This document shows positions 10,288-19,351 of a stretch of DNA of 64,000 bases, one piece after another. The notes beneath the pieces are model-generated. The model made no database searches. It had not been told where the DNA came from and saw nothing but the letters and a program-made list of their open reading frames with translations. How positions within the stretch are numbered: the first letter of the stretch is position 1; each line of letters starts with the position of its first letter. Both the position numbers and the translations under genes were made by a program. The DNA is from CAYVTD01 sp964577665 (GTDB taxonomy: Bacteria; Bacteroidota; Ignavibacteria; Kapaibacteriales; UBA2268). The stretch is taken from positions 1 through 64,000 of the forward strand of contig CAZOBD010000005.1 in assembly GCA_964577665.1 (NCBI GenBank). Direction: 5' to 3'.

Positions 10288-10605
10288 TTAGCCGACCGGA
10301 ATTTCGATTCCGGTTTTTTTTATTTCTTCGATAAAAGGGTCGCCTTGATTAAAATATTCAGTGGGATATGTTTTGGGTTGTATGTTAATATTTTTCAATA
10401 AGATATCATTAATTAGTTTTATGTCTTCATAGGCAAAACCGATAAATTCATCAGCTACTATAGCAACGTCAATATCGGAATCTTCCCTTTGCAGATTTTT
10501 TGCATAAGAACCATAAAGAATAACTTTTTTCAGATTTATCCCTTTTGATACTATTTCATTTGACAATTGTTTCAGTTGCTCAATTATATCTCTTTGAGTA
10601 AACAT
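10288..10605 (-). CDS. MNT-family nucleotidyltransferase (HEPN/MNT antitoxin-like)
   Basis: Small protein of 105 residues with the minimal nucleotidyltransferase signature GSYAKN(x4)DSDID: the GS motif followed by two metal-binding aspartates. In the HEPN/MNT family such proteins transfer nucleotides to a HEPN ribonuclease partner and neutralise it. No complete HEPN gene is next to it; only a short reading frame resembling the C-terminal tail of one (10584-10664) overlaps its start. It is clearly a paralogue of the gene at 48458-48769: both share INLKK, SDIDxAxxADEF and EEIK(K/R)TG(I/V)EI. Its final codons coincide with the tnaA terminator. It may be an orphan antitoxin or part of a decayed module. 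Confidence 0.8.
   Translation of the reverse strand: MFTQRDIIEQLKQLSNEIVSKGINLKKVILYGSYAKNLQREDSDIDVAIVADEFIGFAYEDIKLINDILLKNINIQPKTYPTEYFNQGDPFIEEIKKTGIEIPVG
10296..10321 (+). terminator. Intrinsic terminator of tnaA
   Basis: The stem CCGGAAT / ATTCCGG closes a TTCG tetraloop (10296-10313) and is followed by eight T residues on the + strand. It lies 22 bp after the tnaA stop and inside the last codons of the converging nucleotidyltransferase gene, so one sequence both terminates and encodes. Confidence 0.9.
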
Positions 10606-10664
10606 ATTCTTACCTCATTTGCTTTTTCTAAAATATCTTTTGAAAAGTCTTTGTTGCCGTTCAT
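10584..10664 (-). pseudogene. Possible C-terminal tail of a lost HEPN partner
   Basis: A 26-codon frame starting at an ATG contains KDFSKDILEKANEV and ends inside the start of the MNT gene. It matches the equally short frame before the MNT gene at 48458 (KEYTKDILKKAEEI). HEPN proteins often end with this kind of helix and overlap the downstream MNT gene. I infer a truncated HEPN gene, but it is too short for certainty. Confidence 0.35.
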
Positions 10665-10684
10665 ATTTATTCTTAAACTGAGAG

Positions 10685-10721
10685 AAAAAACGCCCGCAGT
10701 AGAATGTGCGGGCGTCTTTTT
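10685..10721. terminator. Bidirectional intrinsic terminator
   Basis: CGCCCGCA (10691-10698) pairs with TGCGGGCG (10707-10714). There is a T-run on the + strand after the stem and an A-run before it, giving a T-run on the - strand. It is placed to end transcripts from the converging aminotransferase gene and read-through from the left. Confidence 0.85.
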
Positions 10722-10795
10722 AGGAGTCTATTATGAAAATAATAGAATGAGAGAATAAATTATATGTCATTCCGAATGTATGGAAGCGGAATTTA

Positions 10796-11863
10796 TCAGA
10801 TTATTTTATAATTCCAGCCGTATTTGTCTTCTATTTCGCCGTATTGAATGCCGGTTATTGTATCGAACAATTTCTGTGAAACTCTTCCGATTTTATTATC
10901 GTTTACTACTATGTTTTCACCTTTGAAATTAAGCAGACCAACGGGGGAAATGACGGCTGCGGTGCCGGTGCCGAAGCATTCCTGAAGTTTTCCGTCTTTA
11001 TAAGCCTTCATTATTTCATCTATTGTAATGCTTCTTTCGGAAACTTTCATTCCCCATTCCCGTGCAAGATGAAGCACGGAATAGCGGGTTACGCCGGCTA
11101 ATATTGTACCTTGGCTTAAAGGTGGTGTAATAAGCTCATCATCGATGACGAACATAATATTCATAGCTCCGACTTCATCGACAACTTCCCGGGAAGCTGC
11201 ATTGAGCCACAGAACCTGCGAAAATCCGTTTTCTTTTGCTTTTTTGCCTGCCAGTAAAGAAGCTGCGTAGTTGCCGGCTGTTTTTGCCGTACCGGTGCCT
11301 CCGGGGGCGGCGCGGACGTATTCGTCTGTAACCATGATTTTAACGGGATTCAGACCTTCCGGATAATATGAAGCTACGGGAGAGGTCATAATTATCAGAC
11401 GGTAAGTGTCCGAGGCATGTACGCCCAAGAAATTTCCAGACCCGTAAACAAGCGGACGTATATAAAGCGAGTGTCCCCTTGTGGCAGGAATGAACTGTAT
11501 ATCGGTTTTTATCAGCTCGGTCATTGCTTCAAGAAATTTCTTTTCGTCAAAAGCGGGTATGCAGAGAAGTTCTGCGGAATGATTAAGCCTTTTGGCGTTC
11601 ATTTCCGGTCTGAAAACATTTACTCCGCGGTCTTTTGCTCTGAAAGCCTTTAATCCCTCAAAAATTGATTGTCCGTAATGCAGTGTGCACATACCCGGCT
11701 CGACGGGCATGGGACCGTAAGGCACTATTTCGCCTTCACTCCATTTGCCGTTTTCGTAATCGGATATAAAAACGTGATCGGAGAAATATTTGCCGAAGCT
11801 CAGATTATCCCAGTGGATTGTGCCAATCTTCGATTTCTCCGTTTTTGTTATTTTAATAGCCAT
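10796..11863 (-). CDS. ilvE: Branched-chain amino acid aminotransferase
   Basis: Fold-type IV PLP aminotransferase of 355 residues, the longer form of the family. It interconverts leucine, isoleucine and valine with their 2-oxo acids using glutamate/2-oxoglutarate. PLP-binding Lys194 lies in GGTGTAKTAGNYAASL; other family features are LHYGQSIFEGLKAFR, RPEMNAKRLNHSAELL, the substrate-side LYIRPLVYGS and the cofactor-phosphate loop CFGTGTAA near the C terminus. The start ATG has lower-similarity residues only before SKIGTIHWDNL, so it is acceptable. It is followed by a bidirectional terminator and reads in the same direction as the DPP III-like gene 32 bp upstream, so the two may be co-transcribed. 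No other ilv or leu gene is in the window. Confidence 0.95.
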   Translation of the reverse strand: MAIKITKTEKSKIGTIHWDNLSFGKYFSDHVFISDYENGKWSEGEIVPYGPMPVEPGMCTLHYGQSIFEGLKAFRAKDRGVNVFRPEMNAKRLNHSAELLCIPAFDEKKFLEAMTELIKTDIQFIPATRGHSLYIRPLVYGSGNFLGVHASDTYRLIIMTSPVASYYPEGLNPVKIMVTDEYVRAAPGGTGTAKTAGNYAASLLAGKKAKENGFSQVLWLNAASREVVDEVGAMNIMFVIDDELITPPLSQGTILAGVTRYSVLHLAREWGMKVSERSITIDEIMKAYKDGKLQECFGTGTAAVISPVGLLNFKGENIVVNDNKIGRVSQKLFDTITGIQYGEIEDKYGWNYKII

Positions 11864-11894
11864 AGCTTACCTCAAAATTTATTATTGTAATTCA

Positions 11895-13574
11895 TTAAAA
11901 CATATATTTGGTGTCGATGTCCCGAGGAACATCGCTGAGCATGCTGATTTCATTTTTGATTTCAGGCGTAACCTGTCCGTATTTTTCGATTATTTCACCT
12001 GCTTTTTCGTAATTCCCCTCAGCCTGAACTGTTAAAATTAAATCTGCCAGCTCTGCCACCTTATCGAAAAATATTTCCTGATTTATAGCCAGTTTGCCGT
12101 TTTCGAGCTTTTTAACAGCGCCCCTGTCTTTCAAGAAATTGAGCTGTATCAGATTGGCTCTGCCGTGGGCTTCTTCGGCTCCGAAACGTATGGACCTGTA
12201 TAATCCAGCCAGATATGTAGCTACAGCTTTGTCGATGTATTCTTGGTCTATTGCGCCAAGTTCAAGTAATGTTTTATGGTTATACATTCCTAATATATCG
12301 GCTTTTGTTTCTTCAATGGCAGAATATCTTTCCTGAAGTGCTTTTCTTACGGTTTCATCGCTGCTTATTACGTAACCGGGGCCAAATGTGTGAGATATTT
12401 CATGTAGTGTTACGAAGCTTGTAAAAGCTTTTTTATCAACGTTTTTGGCAAACTTTTCGGCTAAGATTGTGTTGGCAATAGGAACGACGATTTTATCAAA
12501 TTTCGCTTCCATCATGTTTTTGAACATAGACTTTTTCGAGCCTTTTGTTTCATGTATTTTGGGATCGTTAGGAAGCGAATTAGCTATGGTTTTTACGCCT
12601 TTGTTGCAGTCTCCGCCGAAATAGACAATATTGACAATCTGCATTACGGTCTTTTTCGGTTCGCCCTTTTTGTATTCTTTTCCTGTGTAGGGTATGTTTT
12701 CTTCCAGTTTATTGAGATTTTTGCGGAACAATTCGAGTTCTTTCGAAGCTTCTTCGTCCCGTACCATAATCATTGCTTCGTAAGCGGTTTTGTAATTGAA
12801 AAGAGCGTCTTCGTAATTTTCAATAGGTCCTATTACAACGTCGATGTCATTACCTTCGAGGTCCATCCATGCAAGGTCGCTTTCGTGGTATGCATCGGTT
12901 CTTAAAGCCTTTGCCCGCAGGGTGAGATACTTTTTCAAAGAAGGATTTTCGGCATAGGCTGCCGCAGAGTCGATGTAATCGGCTGCCTGCATTACTTCAG
13001 GATAGTACTTATGATAGGGAACAGCCTTCAATCTGCTGTTTTCTCTGGTTACGACAGTGTATTGTCCCGTTAAAACTTCCTTCTCATCAGGATTCTCCGA
13101 AAGATATTTTTCAAACTCCTCTTTTGTCATATCTACGGGGTAAAAAGCGCCTCCGAGTGGACGTTTCTCTGGCTGATCGCCGACGAATCTTTCGTTGTCG
13201 TATATGGGATCGTAAGGACCGTAATTTATCATTACGTACTGCAGGGCAGTCTTCGCTTCTTCTGTTTCCAGTTTCTCAAGAGAATCTTTGACCGGAATAG
13301 ATTGAGGTGATGTTTGTTTCCAGAAAATATTATCAATGATTTTGCCGGCTTTTGCAAGGAATTCCAGTACTTTTTTCTGATTAGGGTCTAAATGTGAAAG
13401 GTCTGCTTTTACTTCTGTCGGTGCAAATGCTTTTATTCGCTGCTCGATTAATTTTGTTTGAGTAGTCTTCATGTCTTTGTCCTCAGAAGGTTCATCCTGC
13501 TTTTGACAGGCTGTAATAAAAAAAAGAATGCTTAATGCCGCAGTTATTTGGAATGCAGTTAAGTATTTTTTCAT
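11895..13574 (-). CDS. Dipeptidyl-peptidase III-like (M49) lipoprotein
   Basis: Zinc metallopeptidase-like protein of 559 residues. The N terminus is a lipoprotein signal: positively charged start, hydrophobic core and lipobox ITAC with Cys23. The protein is therefore predicted to be membrane-anchored in the periplasm or outer membrane. The zinc site is HEISH (391-395) with downstream EETKAD (about 421-426) supplying the third ligand. Most M49 enzymes have a six-residue HExxxH; the five-residue HEISH variant is known from Caldithrix abyssi DPP III, which supports this assignment. The surrounding sequence (YGPYDPIYD, GGAFYPVDMT, HESDLAWMDLEGNDIDVVIGPIENYED) also fits M49. It would release dipeptides from peptide N termini. 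Likely role: peptide scavenging. Confidence 0.78.
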   Translation of the reverse strand: MKKYLTAFQITAALSILFFITACQKQDEPSEDKDMKTTQTKLIEQRIKAFAPTEVKADLSHLDPNQKKVLEFLAKAGKIIDNIFWKQTSPQSIPVKDSLEKLETEEAKTALQYVMINYGPYDPIYDNERFVGDQPEKRPLGGAFYPVDMTKEEFEKYLSENPDEKEVLTGQYTVVTRENSRLKAVPYHKYYPEVMQAADYIDSAAAYAENPSLKKYLTLRAKALRTDAYHESDLAWMDLEGNDIDVVIGPIENYEDALFNYKTAYEAMIMVRDEEASKELELFRKNLNKLEENIPYTGKEYKKGEPKKTVMQIVNIVYFGGDCNKGVKTIANSLPNDPKIHETKGSKKSMFKNMMEAKFDKIVVPIANTILAEKFAKNVDKKAFTSFVTLHEISHTFGPGYVISSDETVRKALQERYSAIEETKADILGMYNHKTLLELGAIDQEYIDKAVATYLAGLYRSIRFGAEEAHGRANLIQLNFLKDRGAVKKLENGKLAINQEIFFDKVAELADLILTVQAEGNYEKAGEIIEKYGQVTPEIKNEISMLSDVPRDIDTKYMF

Positions 13575-13782
13575 GTGTATCCCGTTTTTTATTAAACATA
13601 TTGTTAATGATAATTATTTTAAACAATTTACAAAAAAAAAACGAGTATTTAAAATAAATATTGAAACTATTAGGTATGCAGGGTTAAAAGATGTAATTAT
13701 TATACAATACTAAGAGTTGAATACAACAGGTAGTTAAATGCGGTCTGATTAAAGGATTAGAAAAACAACAAAAGAATACAGA

Positions 13783-15069
13783 TTACTTGTCAGCCTCGCC
13801 CATAATGGGATCAATGGAGCCTATTGCGAGAATGACGTCGGCAATCATTGAGCCTTCTATCATAGGAGCGAGTGTCTGAAGATTTGCCGTACTGGGCGAG
13901 CGAATTTTCAGTTTCCAAGGGTAACCCGTACCGTTGGAAACAATGAAAAAGCCGAGTTCGCCTTTGGGGCTTTCTATGGCAGTATAGGTTTCTCCCGGCT
14001 CGGGAGCTGCACCAAAGTTCACCACCATGAAATCGTTTATCAAATCTTCCATTTTTGTATATACATCTTTTTTGCGGGGCAGCGTAGTCTTGTGGTTGTC
14101 CAGTCTTACTTCGCCTTTGGGCTGTTTTTCAAGAAGCTGATATACCATTTTCAGACTTTCTTTCATCTCCTGTATGCGTACCATGTAGCGCGACCATACA
14201 TCACAGTCGCCGTAGGTAATAACGTCGAAATCGAGCCGGTCATAAAGAAGGTAGGGCTCGTCGCGGCGAAGATCCCTTGCTATGCCTGAGCCTCTGAGAG
14301 TCGGTCCGGTAGCCCCGAGCTTAACGGCTTTTTCCGGCTCAAGAATGCAGACGCCCGCGAGCCTGTCAACAAAAATTCTATTTTTATGAACAAGTTTCTC
14401 GAAATAATCCAATTCGGAAGGAAACTCGTCAGCCCATTTTTTTATCATGCCGAGCACTTCGTCATTAATATCGTTTGCCACTCCGCCTATGCGAGAATAG
14501 CTTGTTGTAAAACGGGCGCCGCAAATAAGCTCAAATATGTCATATAATTTTTCCCGTTCGATAAATGTCCAGAGGAGTACGGTAAGAGCACCGGCATCCA
14601 TACAGGTAGATCCCATAGCCATAAGATGAGAAGAGATTCTTGCAAGCTCGGAAACAAGAGTTCTTATCCATTGGGCGCGCGGAGGAGCTTCGATACCGAG
14701 AGCATTGTCTGCCGCAAGAGTAATGGCAACGTTGTTGGAAAGCGGCGCAATGTAGTCAAGTCTGTCTGTATGGGGGATAAATTCATACATAGTGCAGTTT
14801 TCGGCAAGTTTTTCGTAGCCCCTGTGCAGATAGCCGAGCTCGGGTATTGCTTTTATGACAGTTTCTCCGTCGAGCCTGAGCAGAACGCGAAGTACCCCGT
14901 GTGTTGCGGGATGCTGGGGTCCCATGTTGAGAACCAGATCGTTTTCAAGGGGGTCTTCCAGAATAAGCGAAATGTCCTTGTCCTTAATTTCTTTAAAAAT
15001 TTTACCCTGACGGATATTATTCAAAGCTTCCACTTCCGAACGGCTTCTGATATTTTTTCCTCTTGCCAT
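13783..15069 (-). CDS. nuoD: NADH-quinone oxidoreductase subunit D
   Basis: Peripheral-arm 49 kDa subunit of respiratory complex I, 428 residues, contributing to the quinone-binding cavity next to NuoB. Recognised from LNMGPQHPATHGVLRVLL near 48, ELGYLHRGYEKL, the long segment containing GGVANDIND, RGSGIARDLRRDEPY and the C-terminal GELGFFIVSNGTGYPWKLKI and SIDPIMGE. About 45 residues precede the conserved core. No other nuo gene flanks it (a DPP III-like lipoprotein on one side, a divergent kinase on the other), so the complex I genes are split in this genome. A 210 bp gap without a visible gene separates it from the DPP III-like gene. Confidence 0.96.
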   Translation of the reverse strand: MARGKNIRSRSEVEALNNIRQGKIFKEIKDKDISLILEDPLENDLVLNMGPQHPATHGVLRVLLRLDGETVIKAIPELGYLHRGYEKLAENCTMYEFIPHTDRLDYIAPLSNNVAITLAADNALGIEAPPRAQWIRTLVSELARISSHLMAMGSTCMDAGALTVLLWTFIEREKLYDIFELICGARFTTSYSRIGGVANDINDEVLGMIKKWADEFPSELDYFEKLVHKNRIFVDRLAGVCILEPEKAVKLGATGPTLRGSGIARDLRRDEPYLLYDRLDFDVITYGDCDVWSRYMVRIQEMKESLKMVYQLLEKQPKGEVRLDNHKTTLPRKKDVYTKMEDLINDFMVVNFGAAPEPGETYTAIESPKGELGFFIVSNGTGYPWKLKIRSPSTANLQTLAPMIEGSMIADVILAIGSIDPIMGEADK

Positions 15070-15318
15070 ATATTCTCCTGAATATTTGTATCTATCGAAT
15101 ATGTAAAAATAAACAACTAATAAAAGATTATCAAATCAAAAAGAAAAAAAATGCTTTTTGCTGTTAAATTTCTTATATTGCAGGTTTAGCGCTTGATGCT
15201 TTCGTTTTCGTTCATAGAAATATTAACTCATACAAATTCAATAAATTAATCAAAATTTTCTTTATGAGAATTTATATTATTCATGGAAAAGTTGAATAAG
15301 ATTCAATACAAGAGAATA

Positions 15319-18300
15319 ATGAAAAAAACTGCTCTGATAATGAACCTGCTTATTCTGCTGACATTTTCTAATGCGGCAGCCGAATACATCCCGCTCGATT
15401 CATTAAGAAAAAAGATTAAAAAAAACACGGGCAGAGAAAAAGTCGATTTGCTTTTAGATGTTTCCGGCAGGCTGGTATATTACTCACTTCAAAATTCGCT
15501 GGACAGCGCAAGAGAAGCCCTGCTCATCAGCCAGAGAATTCAATACAAAGAAGGTGAAGCCAAATCTTATTATCTTATGGGTACATGTGTTAGACAGCTT
15601 GGCGGAAACGACAGGTCTATTTCATATCTTACAAAATCACTCAGCATATTCACACAGGAAGAAGATTACGAATGGATGATTAAATGCAATATTGAATTGG
15701 GACTATTGTACCATGAGATGCAGAAATATGAAAAAGCTGTTTCTTACTATTTCATTGCTTTTGAGCTGAGCAAAAAAGTGGAAAGTTACGCAGGCAAAGG
15801 TCTTTCCTATTTTGCACTGGGTAATATTTACCGCAGTATAAAAGACGAATGGACTGCCGTCGGCTATTTAAGAAATTCGATAGAGAATTATTTTTTGGCA
15901 AAGGACTCTGCGAAAGCAGCAAACAGTTTGTTAATTCTCGGCGCTACATACCACACTTTGGTTAAGGAAGGAAATTATCACAATAAAAATACAGCTGTTA
16001 AGCATTTTAACAGGGCGCTTGATATCTACGAAAACAGTAATGATCTTTTCGGTATTTCAAATGTTTTGAGGTTCAGAGGAGCATATTGGATAGATGTAAA
16101 CGAACCTGAAAAGGCAAAAAATGATTTGCTCTTGGCGGTAGAATACGCCAAAAGGGACAAAAACAGACGTCTTGCAGCAGATTCCTACACCCTGCTGGCA
16201 TTTTATTCTTACAAGCATAATAACTATAAAATGATGCTCGAGTATAATGAAAAAGCTCTCGCTCTGCGCTTAAAGATTGGTTATTTGGCAATGATAAGCA
16301 GTTCTTACAACAATATCGGGAGTACATACTTTAAATTGAAGGATTACTCTAAAGCACTGGAATATCTGAATCTTTCACTGAAACATGCCCGTGAGAGCGA
16401 CTCAAAGTACTATATTTTAAAAAATTATGAGAGAATATCCCTCATTAACGAAGTAAAGGGCAATTTGAAAAAGGCTCTGGAATATCAAAAAAAATATGCA
16501 GCTTTGAAAGACAGCATAAGAGAACAAGAACTCAATCTGGACATTATGGGTCTTCGTCTGAAATCGGATTTGAGCAAGCGAGAGAAAGAAATAGCAGATT
16601 TGGAATATCAGCAGCAAGAAGCATTGGTCTATTTTCTGGTAATAGGTTCAGTTCTTTTCCTTGGTTTTATTTTTGTTCTTTACAAGAGAGTTTCTGACAA
16701 AAACAAAGACAACAAACTTTTAAAAGAGCAAAAAGAAAAGCTTTCCCACACACTCGATGAACTCAATGAAAACCGTGAAGAACTGCGAATCCTGAATGAA
16801 CAGCTCGAAGAAAGAGTGGAAGAGCGCACAGGCGAGCTGATGAAAGAAATGAAGGATAAGGAATCAGTGCAGGAGATGCTCGATTCGACAAGCAGACTGC
16901 TTAACAAAATGTCTTCCATGGCTCCGATGATAGCATATATTAATGACATGAATACCAAAGAGATTATCTGGCAGAATAAAAGTCTTCTTAAAGAACTTGG
17001 TTATGAAAAAAACGAGGATCAGCATTCTGGTTTTAATCTTAATAATGTTTTCAGCATGATGCATCCTGATGATCTGGCAAAAAGAAAAGAAAAGAAAGAT
17101 GTTCTGGTAAAAGATGGTATTGAGGAATTAGATTTCCGGCTGAAAGCGGCAGACGGTTCATGGCGCTGGTTTCTTTCCAAGCATGTACCTTTTCAAGTTG
17201 AAAAGGATGGCAGCGTTTCTCAAATTCTGGGGGTTGCCTTAGATATAACAGAAAGAAAGAAAATCCAGAATTTACTCGAGCAGAGCGAGCAAAGATACAG
17301 GCTGATTACACAAAATACGATTGATATTATCTGGACGGCAGATTTTGAATACAATGTTACTTACATAAGTCCATCAGTATATAATTTTTTAGGTTATAAA
17401 CCCTTCGAACTGCTCGGCAAGCCTTTCTGGAACTGTGCCGCTGAAAATAAAAAATCGGGTTTAATTAAAGAAATTTCAGGTCATGTGGCACTGATTGAAG
17501 CAGGTGAAAATCCGTCAAATACATTTTCAATGGAAATAACCCAGTATCACAAAAACGGTGCTGAAATACCATCGGAATTTGTAATTTCTTTAATGAAAAG
17601 CGGTGCCGGCGGGGATATTGGTTTTGTAGGTATTACCAGAAATATTACCGATAGAAAGAAAGCGGAAGAAAATCTGAAAAAACTAAACGAAGAACTTGAA
17701 AAAGCAAACAGGACAATTGAGAATGCACTCAACAGGGAGAAAGAGCTTAATTTGATGAAATCACGTTTCATACAAATGATCTCCCATGAATACCGAACAC
17801 CCCTGACAGTGATTCTTTCCTCCGCAGAGCTGATAAATGTTTACCTGCAGAAAGGTAACTTTGAAAAAGCTGAAGAATATACAAAAAAAATAGTTTCTTC
17901 GGTTGATCTTATGACTCACCTGATAGATGATGTTTTTACTTTTTCTAAGTTTGAGTCGGGAAATCTTGAAATAAACCGGGTAATAGTTGAACTGATAGAT
18001 TTTTCGCGAAAAATTTCTGATGAAGTAAGCATATTGGATAATGAAAATCATAAGTTTGAAATTCTTAAAAATGTTCCTGAATTAAGGGTTATGACGGATT
18101 ATAACTATCTCCGCCAGATATTTCTACACCTTTTAATGAATGCCGTCAAATTTTCTGCTCATCAGTCTAAAATATCAATTGCTCTGGAGAGAACCGGCGA
18201 AAAAGCCTATATAAGAATAAAAGATGAAGGCAAAGGAATTACCGAAGAAGAAAAGGAAAATCTATTCAAGGCATTTCACAGAGGGAAGGAAGACATTGGC

Positions 18301-18441
18301 ATAGTTCCGGGTATCGGGCTGGGGCTTGCAATGGTAAAAAAATTCGTCGATGCTTTAGAGTGGGAAATTTCCTTTGACAGCAGTATCGGAGAAGGCACTG
18401 AGTTTGTCATAAAAATTCCTGAAAGACATATCGTTGAGTGA
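15319..18441 (+). CDS. Periplasmic-TPR, PAS-containing membrane histidine kinase
   Basis: Sensor kinase of 1040 residues from ATG 15319. This start gives a clean signal peptide (KKTALIMNLLILLTFSNAAA); an upstream in-frame ATG at 15283 would add 12 polar residues. About 30-420 is a run of tetratricopeptide repeats (for example YEKAVSYYFIAFEL, YSKALEYLNLSLKHA), predicted outside the cytoplasmic membrane. One transmembrane helix follows near 435-457, then a coiled coil, two PAS units (about 545-655 and 665-785), the phospho-accepting His823 in MISHEYRTPL, and an ATPase domain with N box MNAVKFS and GIGLGLAMV. This TPR-TM-kinase architecture is common in Bacteroidota. Without a receiver domain it needs a separate regulator, and none is adjacent. 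Confidence 0.92.
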   Translation: MKKTALIMNLLILLTFSNAAAEYIPLDSLRKKIKKNTGREKVDLLLDVSGRLVYYSLQNSLDSAREALLISQRIQYKEGEAKSYYLMGTCVRQLGGNDRSISYLTKSLSIFTQEEDYEWMIKCNIELGLLYHEMQKYEKAVSYYFIAFELSKKVESYAGKGLSYFALGNIYRSIKDEWTAVGYLRNSIENYFLAKDSAKAANSLLILGATYHTLVKEGNYHNKNTAVKHFNRALDIYENSNDLFGISNVLRFRGAYWIDVNEPEKAKNDLLLAVEYAKRDKNRRLAADSYTLLAFYSYKHNNYKMMLEYNEKALALRLKIGYLAMISSSYNNIGSTYFKLKDYSKALEYLNLSLKHARESDSKYYILKNYERISLINEVKGNLKKALEYQKKYAALKDSIREQELNLDIMGLRLKSDLSKREKEIADLEYQQQEALVYFLVIGSVLFLGFIFVLYKRVSDKNKDNKLLKEQKEKLSHTLDELNENREELRILNEQLEERVEERTGELMKEMKDKESVQEMLDSTSRLLNKMSSMAPMIAYINDMNTKEIIWQNKSLLKELGYEKNEDQHSGFNLNNVFSMMHPDDLAKRKEKKDVLVKDGIEELDFRLKAADGSWRWFLSKHVPFQVEKDGSVSQILGVALDITERKKIQNLLEQSEQRYRLITQNTIDIIWTADFEYNVTYISPSVYNFLGYKPFELLGKPFWNCAAENKKSGLIKEISGHVALIEAGENPSNTFSMEITQYHKNGAEIPSEFVISLMKSGAGGDIGFVGITRNITDRKKAEENLKKLNEELEKANRTIENALNREKELNLMKSRFIQMISHEYRTPLTVILSSAELINVYLQKGNFEKAEEYTKKIVSSVDLMTHLIDDVFTFSKFESGNLEINRVIVELIDFSRKISDEVSILDNENHKFEILKNVPELRVMTDYNYLRQIFLHLLMNAVKFSAHQSKISIALERTGEKAYIRIKDEGKGITEEEKENLFKAFHRGKEDIGIVPGIGLGLAMVKKFVDALEWEISFDSSIGEGTEFVIKIPERHIVE

Positions 18442-18466
18442 TAATCTCCTAATTTCAACTAAAAGA

Positions 18467-19237
18467 TTACTCGCGCTTATTTACTATCATAGTGTTTGCC
18501 TGATCAGTCGGAGTTACGAGTATATCCTGAATCATAACGTGAGGAGGCCTTGCAGCACAGAAAAGAGCTATATCAGCTATATCGTAAGCACTTAGAGGAG
18601 TATATCCCTGATAAACCTTTTTCGCTCTTTCTTTGTCGCCATGAAAACGTACCTCGGCAAATTCGGTTTCTACCAAGCCGGGATCGATATTGGTAACTCT
18701 AACGCCGGTGCCGTTCAAGTCAACAGCCATAGCCTCGGAAATGGCTTTTACGGCATGTTTGGTAGCACAGTAGATATTTCCCATGGGATAGACCTGTCTG
18801 CCGGCTATTGAAGCTATATTGATGATAATGCCGGAACCTTTTTCAATCATCAAAGGCATAAAGTAACGGGAAACGTACAGTAATCCTTTTACGTTAGTAT
18901 CTATCATTTCTTCCCAGTTATCAATGCTGCCTTCTTGAATTTTGTCGAGCCCGCGGGCAAGCCCGGCGTTGTTAATCAAAATATCAACTGCCTGCCAGTC
19001 TTTCGGCATTGCATCGAAAATCTGCTTCAGCTTTATCCTATCGCGTACATCGCACTCAAGACTCAGCACTTCGGCTCCGTGCTTGCCGAGGAGTTCGTTT
19101 GCAAGGGCTTTCAATTTTTCCTCGCGGCGGGCAAGCATTATTATTCTGGCTCCTTCTTGGGCAAATACTTTCGCGCATGCCCTGCCTATTCCTGCGGATG
19201 CACCCGTTATCAAAACTATTTTTCTTTTCAAGTCCAT
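18467..19237 (-). CDS. SDR-family NAD(P)-dependent oxidoreductase (YdfG-like)
   Basis: Classical short-chain dehydrogenase/reductase of 256 residues. The Rossmann motif TGASAGIG (11-18) is followed by ARREEK, which supplies the basic residue favouring NADP. NNAG (about 89-92), a catalytic Ser in INIASIAGR and the YCATK active-site pair are present. The order LARREEKLKAL, SIAGRQVYPMG and YCATKHAVKAISEAM is close to the YdfG/serine 3-dehydrogenase clade, which reduces 3-hydroxy acids or malonic semialdehyde. The exact substrate is not determinable. It converges with the TPR kinase, with 25 bp between stop codons and no clear terminator. Confidence 0.88.
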   Translation of the reverse strand: MDLKRKIVLITGASAGIGRACAKVFAQEGARIIMLARREEKLKALANELLGKHGAEVLSLECDVRDRIKLKQIFDAMPKDWQAVDILINNAGLARGLDKIQEGSIDNWEEMIDTNVKGLLYVSRYFMPLMIEKGSGIIINIASIAGRQVYPMGNIYCATKHAVKAISEAMAVDLNGTGVRVTNIDPGLVETEFAEVRFHGDKERAKKVYQGYTPLSAYDIADIALFCAARPPHVMIQDILVTPTDQANTMIVNKRE

Positions 19238-19351
19238 AATAAACCTCTCAGAAATTTTAACTATAAAGTAAGTGTAAAATCTTTTCTACAGTCCTGTCCC
19301 GCTAAGATATAGAAATTGCAGCGCCATAAATTCCCTTAGTCAATAAAAGTA

